Positions 1 through 6,362 of a DNA stretch of 10,553 nucleotides are shown here, in pieces. The stretch spans positions 1 to 10,553 of the forward strand of contig NZ_JAGKWP010000083.1 of NCBI RefSeq assembly GCF_021151785.1. Direction: 5' to 3'. Within the stretch, counting starts at the first letter, position 1, and each line of letters starts with the position of its first letter. The stretch comes from Flavobacterium sp. GTDB lineage: Bacteria > Bacteroidota > Bacteroidia > Flavobacteriales > Flavobacteriaceae. Both the position numbers and the translations under genes were made by a program. The notes under the pieces were generated by a model. The model was not told where the DNA came from. It did no database searches and saw nothing but the letters and a program-made list of their open reading frames with translations.

Positions 1-463
1 AGATTATTTAGGGAAAGTTTATGTAGTTGAGTTTTTCTTTTCCTCTTGTCCATCTATTTGTCCAAGAATGAATCAAAATATGTTAAAATTGCAAGATGAA
101 TTTTATGGGAATTTAAACTTCGGTATTGCTTCGATTACAATAGATCCAGAGAACGATACTCCTTCACATTTGCTTCAGCATGCTAAAGATTTAGGAGTAA
201 AGCATCCAAATTGGCATTTCTTAACAGGAAATTATAATTATATTATGAATTTGGCTAATAAGGGTTTTAATATTTATGCTGGAAAAAACAATAATGTGGC
301 AGGAGGTTTTGAACATTCAGGATTATTTGCTTTAATTGATAAAGAAGGTAAGATTCGATGTAGAAAAGATAAATTCGGAAATCCAATACTATATTATGAT
401 GGGTTAGAAGAAGCTGGAATAAAAGCTATTAAAGAAGATATTAAATTATTATTAGAAGAATAA
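1..463 (+). CDS. SCO1/SenC family copper chaperone (5' end outside window)
   Basis: This is a thioredoxin-fold, membrane-anchored periplasmic protein. The family delivers copper to, or reduces, the CuA site of cytochrome c oxidase. The reading frame is open from base 2, so the N-terminus (anchor and first strand) is missing and 153 residues are visible. The first ATG at 68 is internal, because the family's copper-binding motif lies before it: CPSIC, with the two cysteines at 47-49 and 59-61, inside an EFFFSSCPSICPRM context. The third expected ligand, a histidine, is seen in the GGFEHSGLFALID segment (near 310-345). The TIDPENDTP segment is also typical of SCO. The stop is 1 nt before the next ATG, so translation is probably coupled to the DUF420 gene. 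Family assignment is very likely. The exact oxidase served is inferred from context only. Confidence 0.93.
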   Translation, partial: DYLGKVYVVEFFFSSCPSICPRMNQNMLKLQDEFYGNLNFGIASITIDPENDTPSHLLQHAKDLGVKHPNWHFLTGNYNYIMNLANKGFNIYAGKNNNVAGGFEHSGLFALIDKEGKIRCRKDKFGNPILYYDGLEEAGIKAIKEDIKLLLEE

Positions 464-464
464 A

Positions 465-1046
465 ATGAATCAATCTGTAGAAAACAAGTACAAAAAATTA
501 ATTGTTGCGGTATCAATTGTTATACCGCTGGTTGTAGCTCTTCTTTTTGGAGTTAATTTGCAAAAATTAGGTTATGATGTTGAACCTCTACATCAGTTAC
601 CGCCAATTTACGCGACCATTAATGGTGTAACAGCTTTAGTTTTGGTTTTGGCTGTATTAGCTATAAAAAATGGAAAGAAAACATTACATGAAAATTTAAT
701 GAAAGTGGCTATTATTTGTTCTTTAGCTTTTTTAGTAATGTATGTGGCTTATCATATGACATCGGTGTCTGCAAAATTTGGGGATCTAAATCATGATGGC
801 GTGTTAGATGAAATTGAAAAAATGACTGTGGGTAATGTTCGTTATTTGTATTATTTCATACTTGTTACACATATTTCTTTATCAGTTGTAATTATTCCAT
901 TTGTGTTATTTACTTATGTTAGTGCTGTGTCTTTTAGTTTTGATAGGCATAAAAAATTAGCAAAAATTACCTTTCCAATTTGGTTATATGTTGCGATTAC
1001 CGGTGTGGTAGTTTATGTTATGATTTCTCCTTATTATATTAAATAA
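465..1046 (+). CDS. DUF420 family five-helix inner-membrane protein
   Basis: The 193-aa protein has hydrophobic helices at about 11-29, 48-67, 79-98, 127-150 and 168-188. Family-typical positions are visible: LPPIYATING after helix 1, LHENLMK before helix 3, YH at its end, YYFILVTHI in helix 4, RHKKLAK and FPIWLYVAITG in helix 5. DUF420 genes are commonly found beside SCO and haem-copper oxidase genes, and the histidines suggest metal or haem handling, but the function is not established. Lysine-rich loops at 68-78 and 160-167 put those sides in the cytoplasm, so the loop at 99-126 should be periplasmic. That loop holds an EF-hand-like sequence (listed separately). The gene starts 1 nt after the SCO stop and ends 12 nt before the next gene, so it lies in one operon. 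Confidence 0.9.
   Translation: MNQSVENKYKKLIVAVSIVIPLVVALLFGVNLQKLGYDVEPLHQLPPIYATINGVTALVLVLAVLAIKNGKKTLHENLMKVAIICSLAFLVMYVAYHMTSVSAKFGDLNHDGVLDEIEKMTVGNVRYLYYFILVTHISLSVVIIPFVLFTYVSAVSFSFDRHKKLAKITFPIWLYVAITGVVVYVMISPYYIK
783..818 (+). other. EF-hand-like Ca2+-binding loop within the DUF420 protein
   Basis: Residues 107-118 read DLNHDGVLDEIE. Every diagnostic position of the 12-residue canonical EF-hand loop is filled: D at 1, N at 3, D at 5, G at 6, a hydrophobic residue at 8, D at 9 and E at 12. The loop lies between helices 3 and 4, on the predicted periplasmic side. The short ends of helices 3 and 4 would have to serve as the flanking helices, so it may be an isolated loop and not a paired EF-hand. 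Calcium binding is inferred from the motif alone. Confidence 0.6.
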
Positions 1047-1058
1047 AGGTTATTAGTC

Positions 1059-1325
1059 ATGAATAAGATTAAGTTTTTAGCTGCACCGTACTCTGTTGGC
1101 CTTTTGTTGCTTTTTTTGTGTTTTTCAATTTTAGAAGTTCAAGGTCAATGTGCCATGTGTAGAGCGTCATTACAAAATGAAGCCAATCAAGCAACTGCTC
1201 AAGGTATTAATGATGGGATCGTTTATCTAATGGCTATCCCTTACATTTTAGTAGCATTAGCAGGCTATGCGGTGTATAGAATAAGATCGAACAAAAAAAA
1301 AGAAAATATGTCAAAAAACGCCTAA
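1059..1325 (+). CDS. small membrane protein with periplasmic CxxC (unnamed family)
   Basis: I know no functional name for this 88-aa protein. It has an N-terminal hydrophobic stretch at about 9-28 (signal peptide or signal anchor, ending EVQGQ), then C31-A-M-C34, a polar linker (ASLQNEANQATAQGIND), a second helix at about 53-73 and a lysine-rich C-terminus. By the positive-inside rule both ends are cytoplasmic and the CxxC lies just outside the membrane, unless the first helix is cleaved. The Cys is not preceded by a credible lipobox (GQ at -2/-1). It is the last gene of the SCO-DUF420 run, 12 nt after DUF420, and its stop codon lies inside a hairpin terminator. The CxxC next to SCO suggests a thiol-redox or copper role in oxidase assembly, which is inference only. 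Confidence 0.8.
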   Translation: MNKIKFLAAPYSVGLLLLFLCFSILEVQGQCAMCRASLQNEANQATAQGINDGIVYLMAIPYILVALAGYAVYRIRSNKKKENMSKNA

Positions 1326-1343
1326 TTCAGATAGGCGTTCTTT
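1313..1343. terminator. bidirectional hairpin terminator between convergent genes
   Basis: The arms AACGCCTA (1317-1324) and TAGGCGTT (1332-1339) pair perfectly around a 7-nt loop. The stop codon of the small CxxC gene (1323-1325) lies within the hairpin. On the minus strand the stem is followed by six T (complement of 1313-1318), a good terminator for the DUF4403 gene. On the plus strand the T tract (CTTTGTACTTTT) is interrupted, so termination there may be weaker. Confidence 0.75.
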
Positions 1344-1349
1344 GTACTT

Positions 1350-2741
1350 TTAATCCATCCCTTCTATTTTTACACTTAATGTTCCTGATGTTGCTATAAA
1401 GGCTATTATGGCTTTTTCGTTTAAATCCATTTTTTCAAAAATAAAGTCGTTTAATTTTCCATTGATAAAGACTCCCTTCATTGGTGAATAATTGTTTAAA
1501 TAAGGAAGCATGTTTTTTTTACCTTCTTCTAAATTTGATTTAATCGAGTATTTACAGTTCTCTTTAATTTTGTTTAATATAACACCTTGTAATAACCAAT
1601 TGGCTGTTTTGGTTAAGATTCCTTTTGTGTTTAAAACATAATCTAAATCATCAAAATATATTTCTTTTGTTTCGGCATTATATTTTGGGGTTCCAATTAA
1701 ATAAATAGTGCCAGAAACACTACCTAATATCTCTAATGAAATAATCATTTTTTCATCTTTATACCAAAGGTCTACTTTTTGAATAGTTATTTTTCTTTTG
1801 CCACTACCAAATTCCTGACCATAAAAATTTTTGGTTATAATTCTACTAGCACTTTCATAGGTTGAAACAGCAGCTATGGATACATTAAAATCATTTGGTA
1901 TTTTAGAAACTGCTTTTATAAGTATTTTAGTTTTGTCAAAAGTGTTTTTAGGTTTGTCTCCTACCATGGTTTGCATATCGCATTTTACACCTAAATTTAA
2001 AGTGATTTTAGATTTGTTGATTACTGCTGGTGTGCTATAGATTTCTTGTGGTATTAATTTAAACCATGTTTCATAGGCTTCATTTGCAAGAAAAGGAACA
2101 GACAATGTTTGTAAAACAGAAAAAACTTGTTCTTTAAAATCGCAACTTTTATCAATAGCTTCATCAATTTTTTTAGCTATTTTTCTTTTAAATAAGCTAA
2201 GAGTTGGGTTGATGATGTATGTTATGGGTACATTTTTTCCTGCTACCAAGATGCTTGGGCTCTCTAACCATTCAAAATCTTCTATTCTTGATGTAGTATT
2301 CAATTTCCAATTTAAGAACGTAGCTTTACTATTTAATGTAATTATACCATTTAAATTAACTTCTCTTGTGTCATTTAATCCCATAAAATCGGTGCCATAT
2401 TTGAATTTAGCCCATATTTTTAAAGGAATTACTGAAATAATAGCACCGTCTTTTTCTTTTAAAGTAATAGGTGCTGTTTTCCAAATTTTCATTTCCGATT
2501 TATCGTCTTCTAAGATAGAGTCTTGGTAAATTAATCCAGTAAGGTTTTTATTTAACTGGTGCTCAATTTCCTTTAGTGGGATTTCTAAAGGCATATTGAT
2601 AAATGAAGATTTGTTGCTGTAAACTATTGGAGCATTTGAAGAAGGTAGTGGTTTTATAGCTTCAATTTTTTTAGAAGTACTACATCCAAAAAAGCTCATA
2701 TTTAATAATCCAAAAAGCAAAATTTTTAATTTTAAGTTCAT
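1350..2741 (-). CDS. DUF4403 family lipoprotein
   Basis: This is a 463-aa predicted lipoprotein of unknown function. The chosen start gives a compact lipoprotein signal: MNLKLK, a hydrophobic core, then FFGC with lipid-acceptor Cys20, followed by STSKK. No acidic run follows the Cys, so there is no obvious surface-export signal, and the protein probably faces the periplasm. The frame stays open upstream to 2825, but that extension would bury the signal peptide and lies upstream of the predicted promoter. Family-like segments are PLEIPLKEIEHQLNKNL (51-67), WKTAPITLK (87-95) and GTIYLIGTPKYN...DDLDYVLNTKGIL (345-376). Alternating beta-rich stretches in two halves suggest a duplicated elongated fold, possibly lipid-binding, but this is speculation. 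It is a single gene, convergent with the oxidase-assembly block and divergent from the TolC gene. Confidence 0.85.
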   Translation of the reverse strand: MNLKLKILLFGLLNMSFFGCSTSKKIEAIKPLPSSNAPIVYSNKSSFINMPLEIPLKEIEHQLNKNLTGLIYQDSILEDDKSEMKIWKTAPITLKEKDGAIISVIPLKIWAKFKYGTDFMGLNDTREVNLNGIITLNSKATFLNWKLNTTSRIEDFEWLESPSILVAGKNVPITYIINPTLSLFKRKIAKKIDEAIDKSCDFKEQVFSVLQTLSVPFLANEAYETWFKLIPQEIYSTPAVINKSKITLNLGVKCDMQTMVGDKPKNTFDKTKILIKAVSKIPNDFNVSIAAVSTYESASRIITKNFYGQEFGSGKRKITIQKVDLWYKDEKMIISLEILGSVSGTIYLIGTPKYNAETKEIYFDDLDYVLNTKGILTKTANWLLQGVILNKIKENCKYSIKSNLEEGKKNMLPYLNNYSPMKGVFINGKLNDFIFEKMDLNEKAIIAFIATSGTLSVKIEGMD

Positions 2742-2792
2742 TAGTTCAGTGAGTAGGTTTCTTAATCTTGTTTTAAAGTGCAAATGTGATAC

Positions 2793-2800
2793 CAAATGTA
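2793..2800 (-). promoter_or_regulatory. putative Bacteroidota -7 element for the DUF4403 gene
   Basis: On the minus strand these bases read TACATTTG, a perfect match to the Bacteroidota -7 consensus TAnnTTTG. It lies about 51 nt before the ATG at 2741, leaving a leader of roughly 45 nt. No clear TTG is seen at the -33 position, so the call rests on one element. If it is right, transcription starts after position 2800, and the longer open frame back to 2825 cannot be translated. Confidence 0.45.
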
Positions 2801-2866
2801 AAATATTAATTGAAAACTGTAACATTTTTTTTAAAATGTGGTCAAATAAGTAAAATAAGTGAAAAG

Positions 2867-4234
2867 ATGAAATCTTATCGAATACTTCTTCTTACGGCAT
2901 TTACAGCTTTTTCTTCCTTTGCCCAAAATAAAAAATGGACCTTAAAGGAATGTGTTAATCATGCCATAACCAATAATATTTCAGTAAAACAATCTGAATT
3001 AGATTTAAAGAATAATCAAATCAATAAAAAAGATGCTATTGGTAATTTTCTACCTAATATTAGTGCCTCTGGATCGCATTCGTGGAATATTGGTTTGAAT
3101 CAAAACATTACTACAGGGTTATTACAAAATCAAACCACTCAGTTTACGTCTGTTGGAATTAGCAGTAATGTTGATATCTTCAAAGGCTTACAAAATTTTA
3201 ATCAATTAAGAAAAGCTAATTTAGCTCTAATTGCTTCACAATATCAACTGACTAAAATACAAGAAGATATTGCATTAAATGTTGCTAATGCTTATTTGCA
3301 AATTTTATTTAATAAAGAAAATTTAAAAGTTCAAAAAGAACAAAAGGCACTTTCAGAAAAGCAACTGGCAAGAACGACAGAATTAGTAAACGCTGGGAGT
3401 GTGCCAAAAGGAGATTTACTTGATGTACAAGCTACTTTAGCTAGCAATAATCAAAAAGTAATTGCTGCTGAAAATTCAGTTTTATTGTCAAAATTAAGTT
3501 TAGCCCAATTATTACAATTAGATGATTTTAAAAATTTTGATATTTCTAATGATGATGTTCCTTCAATGCTATCTTCTATTTTAAATGAAACCTCTGAAGC
3601 CATAATAGCAAAAGCAAAGGAGAGTAGAACAGAGTTGAAAATTGCACAGGCTAATATTGAATTGGCTAAAAAGGATATACAAATTGCTAAAGGAGCTTAT
3701 TTACCTTCTTTGGTGGGATTTTATAGTTTTACAACTAGAGCTTCTAATTCAGATGGAATCCTTTTTGATAGTAATAATGTTCCTATCGGGATTAAAGGTC
3801 CAGATCCTATTTTTGATCAGTTTGATAGAAATAAAGGACAAAATTTTGGTTTACAATTAACCGTGCCTATTTTTAACGGTTTTGCAACTAGAAATAATGT
3901 TGAAAGATCAAAAGTAGCTTTTGAAAGAACTAAATTAAACTTTAAACAACAAGAGTTAGATTTAGAACGTAATGTGTTTACTGCTTACACTGATACAAAA
4001 GCAGCAAAAGAAAGTTTTGAAGCGGCAACAGCTTCATTGACTTCTAGAAAATTAGCTTTCGAATACGCTAAAGAGCGTTATGAAATTGGTTTAATGAATG
4101 TTTTTGATTATAATCAAGCACAAACAGCCTTAGCTAATGCAGAATCAGAAGTTTTAAGAACAAAGTATGATTATATTTTTAGAATTAAGATTTTAGAATT
4201 TTATTTTGGAGTTCCATTAATTGAAAAACAATAA
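2867..4234 (+). CDS. TolC-family outer-membrane efflux protein
   Basis: The product is an outer-membrane channel of tripartite efflux or type I secretion systems, active as a trimer spanning the outer membrane and periplasm. The 455-aa product starts MKSYRILLLTAFTAFSSFAQ, a clean signal peptide. The in-frame ATG at 2810 would place 19 extra residues before it and is less likely. Mature sequence begins WTLKECVNHAITNN, the usual opening of Bacteroidota OEP proteins. Two OEP repeats are visible: one with FLPNIS at 61-66, and a second with AYLPSL at 277-282, about 215 residues later. Each is followed by a strand-rich segment and Ala/Leu/Gln-rich coiled coil. The C-terminal YEIGLMNVFDYNQAQTAL block is also typical. 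It is 3 nt from the periplasmic adaptor gene, clearly one operon. Substrate is unknown. Confidence 0.95.
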   Translation: MKSYRILLLTAFTAFSSFAQNKKWTLKECVNHAITNNISVKQSELDLKNNQINKKDAIGNFLPNISASGSHSWNIGLNQNITTGLLQNQTTQFTSVGISSNVDIFKGLQNFNQLRKANLALIASQYQLTKIQEDIALNVANAYLQILFNKENLKVQKEQKALSEKQLARTTELVNAGSVPKGDLLDVQATLASNNQKVIAAENSVLLSKLSLAQLLQLDDFKNFDISNDDVPSMLSSILNETSEAIIAKAKESRTELKIAQANIELAKKDIQIAKGAYLPSLVGFYSFTTRASNSDGILFDSNNVPIGIKGPDPIFDQFDRNKGQNFGLQLTVPIFNGFATRNNVERSKVAFERTKLNFKQQELDLERNVFTAYTDTKAAKESFEAATASLTSRKLAFEYAKERYEIGLMNVFDYNQAQTALANAESEVLRTKYDYIFRIKILEFYFGVPLIEKQ

Positions 4235-4237
4235 GTT

Positions 4238-5545
4238 ATGTCAAAAAAGAAATTATTTATTATAGGAGGAAGTGTTTTAGCATTAATTGTGTTATTGATT
4301 GGTCTTAAAAAAGGCGGGATTATAGGTAATAATGATGAAAGTAAAGTGGTTGAAACAGCTAAAGTTGAATCTATGACTATAGTTGAAACAGTATCAGCTA
4401 CTGGGAAAATTCAACCTGAAGTAGAGGTTAAAATTTCATCTGAAGTTTCAGGAGAGGTTATTGCATTGAATGTGAAGGAAGGGCAACAGGTGAAAAAAGG
4501 AGACTTATTGGTTAAAATCAATCCTGATATTTATGAGTCGGGTGTTAATAGAACGGTGGCGTCATTATCTACAACAAAGGCAGGATTAACCCAAGCAGAA
4601 GCACAAGTAAAAGAAGCTAAATCAAATTATGATAGAAATAAAAGATTGTTTGATAAAGGGGTGATTTCTAAAGCGGAATGGGATAAAATTGTTTCAGCTT
4701 ATGAAGTGGCAACTGCTTCAAAACAATCGGCTTATTACCAGATGAAGTCGGCTTCAGCAAATGTTACAGAAGCGAATGATAATTTAAAACGTACATCTAT
4801 TTTTGCTCCAGCTGATGGAACCATTTCCAAATTAGATGTAGAATTAGGTGAACGTGTACTAGGAACTCAAGGAATGGCTAGTACTGAGTTGATGCGAATT
4901 GCAAATTTGAACAATATGGAAGTAGAGGTTGATGTAAACGAAAATGATATTGTTAAAGTAAGCATAGGTGATACTGCAAAAGTAGAAGTTGATGCTTATT
5001 TAAAAAGAAAATTTGAAGGTGTGGTTACAAGTATTTCAAATTCGGCTTCAAGTAGTACATCAGCAGACCAGGTGACCAATTTTAAAGTAAAAGTGCGTTT
5101 GTCAAAAGAATCTTATCAAGATTTATTGGAAGGAAAACCAGCTAATTTTTCTCCATTTCGACCAGGTATGACGGCTACTGTTGATATTATAACGAAAAGA
5201 AGTATAAACGTTTTGGGTGTCCCGATTAGTGCTGTTGTAATAAAAGATGATACTACTGCTACAAAGAAAGATGTTGTTGCTGAAATTGAAGAAGAAGAAG
5301 CTAAAAAAGAAGGTAAAGCACCTAAAAAAGATCAAAAATTTGAGTGTGTATTTGTTAAAGTTGGAGATAGAGCCAAAATTAGAGTCGTTAAGACTGGGAT
5401 TCAAGATGATACCAATATTGAAATTTTAGAAGGCTTAAAAAAAGGGGATGAAATAATAGTAGGGCCTTATACATTAGTTTCTAAAGAATTAATGACGAAT
5501 GATAAGGTTCGATTAGAAACACAAAAAGATAAAGAAAAAAAATAA
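4238..5545 (+). CDS. MacA/HlyD-type periplasmic adaptor (membrane fusion protein)
   Basis: The product links an inner-membrane pump to the TolC-type channel encoded just upstream. The 435-aa protein has an N-terminal anchor (5-23) and a split biotinyl-lipoyl domain: first half about 61-95 (SGEVIALNVKEGQQVKKGD), second half about 186-210 (FAPADGTISKLDVELGERV). An alpha-hairpin coiled coil lies between them (100-183). A beta-barrel follows (225-320, with FRPGMTATVDI), then a membrane-proximal domain (325-425, with VKTGIQDDTNIEILEGLKKGDEIIVGP). The overall order resembles MacA-type adaptors. A highly charged stretch of about 26 residues (342-367, EIEEEEAKKEGK and following) interrupts the membrane-proximal domain. 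No ABC or RND pump gene follows: a strong terminator lies 22 nt downstream of the stop, so the partner must be encoded elsewhere. Confidence 0.94.
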   Translation: MSKKKLFIIGGSVLALIVLLIGLKKGGIIGNNDESKVVETAKVESMTIVETVSATGKIQPEVEVKISSEVSGEVIALNVKEGQQVKKGDLLVKINPDIYESGVNRTVASLSTTKAGLTQAEAQVKEAKSNYDRNKRLFDKGVISKAEWDKIVSAYEVATASKQSAYYQMKSASANVTEANDNLKRTSIFAPADGTISKLDVELGERVLGTQGMASTELMRIANLNNMEVEVDVNENDIVKVSIGDTAKVEVDAYLKRKFEGVVTSISNSASSSTSADQVTNFKVKVRLSKESYQDLLEGKPANFSPFRPGMTATVDIITKRSINVLGVPISAVVIKDDTTATKKDVVAEIEEEEAKKEGKAPKKDQKFECVFVKVGDRAKIRVVKTGIQDDTNIEILEGLKKGDEIIVGPYTLVSKELMTNDKVRLETQKDKEKK

Positions 5546-5567
5546 AAAGTTAGTTATATTTGTTAAG

Positions 5568-5597
5568 AAAAAGACACGTTTTAGCGTGTCTTTTTTA
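5568..5597 (+). terminator. intrinsic terminator after the TolC-adaptor operon
   Basis: The arms AAAAAGACACG (5568-5578) and CGTGTCTTTTT (5585-5595) pair perfectly over 11 bp around a 6-nt loop (TTTTAG), and the right arm runs into a T tract. It is 22 nt past the adaptor stop and closes that operon before the tsaB promoter. Confidence 0.85.
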
Positions 5598-5614
5598 TTC
5601 CCAATTAAGGGAGA

Positions 5615-5644
5615 TTGATAAGGTAGCTCAATTTTGTATCTTTG
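5615..5644 (+). promoter_or_regulatory. Bacteroidota-type promoter for tsaB
   Basis: TTG at 5615-5617 and TATCTTTG at 5637-5644 are separated by 19 nt. This fits the -33 TTG / -7 TAnnTTTG promoter described for Bacteroidota. Transcription would begin near 5650, about 10 nt before the ATG at 5661. This argues against the in-frame TTG at 5652 as start. Confidence 0.7.
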
Positions 5645-5660
5645 CTGAAATTTGGAAAAT

Positions 5661-6320
5661 ATGGCCATTATTTTAAATATAGAAACCGCAACACGAAATT
5701 GTTCTGTAAGTATTGCTAACGATGGAAAAACGTTGGTATGTAAAGAGATTGCTGAACAGCATTTTTCTCATGCTGAAAAATTACATCTTTTTATAGATGA
5801 AATTTGCAAAGAATCTAATATCACTCTTAAAGAATTGAGTGCTGTAGCTGTAAGTCAAGGGCCAGGATCTTATACGGGTTTACGAATAGGGGTCTCAGCG
5901 GCTAAAGGGTTTTGTTTTGCCTTATCTATTCCTTTAATAGCAGTAGATACGTTATTGTTGTTGGCTAGGAAAGTCACAATACAACAGGGAGTGATTATTC
6001 CCATGATAGATGCAAGAAGGATGGAGGCTTATACGGCATGTTTTGATTCCAAGTATTTGAAAATTAGAAATACTGAGGCAGAAATAGTAGATGCTAATTC
6101 ATATCAAGAAATGGAGGGTCCAATACATTTGGTGGGTGATGGAGCTATTAAATTTCAACCGATATTAACTGCTGCAAAATTTCATTTCTATCCAGAAATT
6201 GAATTTCCTTCGGCTAATGAAATGAGTGCAATTTCTTTTGAGAAATATGAAAATAAAGATTTTGTTGATTTAGCTTATTTTGAACCGTTTTATTTGAAAG
6301 ATTTTGTCCTAAATAGATAG
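5661..6320 (+). CDS. tsaB: TsaB, tRNA t6A37 threonylcarbamoyl biosynthesis subunit
   Basis: TsaB is a catalytically inactive ASKHA-fold paralogue of TsaD. It forms the TsaB-TsaD-TsaE complex that attaches threonylcarbamoyl to A37 of ANN-decoding tRNAs in the cytoplasm. The 219-aa length is normal. Diagnostic segments are the N-terminal ILNIETATRNCSVSI, SQGPGSYTGLRIGVSAAKG at 65-83 (the most conserved TsaB stretch) and MIDARRMEAY at 115-124. The ATG at 5661 is preferred over an in-frame TTG at 5652: it places the IETAT strand at the usual distance from the N-terminus, and the promoter ends at 5644. It is a single gene between its own promoter and a strong terminator. Confidence 0.95.
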   Translation: MAIILNIETATRNCSVSIANDGKTLVCKEIAEQHFSHAEKLHLFIDEICKESNITLKELSAVAVSQGPGSYTGLRIGVSAAKGFCFALSIPLIAVDTLLLLARKVTIQQGVIIPMIDARRMEAYTACFDSKYLKIRNTEAEIVDANSYQEMEGPIHLVGDGAIKFQPILTAAKFHFYPEIEFPSANEMSAISFEKYENKDFVDLAYFEPFYLKDFVLNR

Positions 6321-6321
6321 T

Positions 6322-6362
6322 AAAAAGAAACCCTAACTTGACCAATGTTAGGGTTTCTTTTT
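6322..6362. terminator. strong bidirectional terminator between tsaB and the MscS gene
   Basis: AAAAAGAAACCCTAAC (6322-6337) pairs perfectly with GTTAGGGTTTCTTTTT (6347-6362), giving a 16-bp stem with a 9-nt loop. The A-rich left and T-rich right ends provide a T tract on both strands. It starts 2 nt after the tsaB stop, and its last two bases belong to the stop codon of the convergent MscS gene (6361-6363). Confidence 0.9.

Noticed and set aside
2209..2529. Open frame of 106 codons on the plus strand inside the DUF4403 gene
   Set aside because: It is antisense to a well-supported lipoprotein gene and has no recognisable domain or promoter.
2742..2866. Overlapping 5' extensions of the DUF4403 and TolC genes (to 2825 and from 2810)
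   Set aside because: Both extensions would precede intact signal peptides, and the DUF4403 extension lies upstream of its predicted promoter. The 125 bp is better read as a divergent intergenic region; no convincing plus-strand promoter was found in it.
3642..3860. Open frame of 72 codons inside the TolC-family gene
   Set aside because: It is a shadow of the coiled-coil and second OEP repeat in another frame, with no support of its own.
5123..5429. Open frames on both strands inside the adaptor gene (93 and 60 codons)
   Set aside because: Their Lys- or Phe-rich translations come from the A-rich charged segment read in wrong frames.
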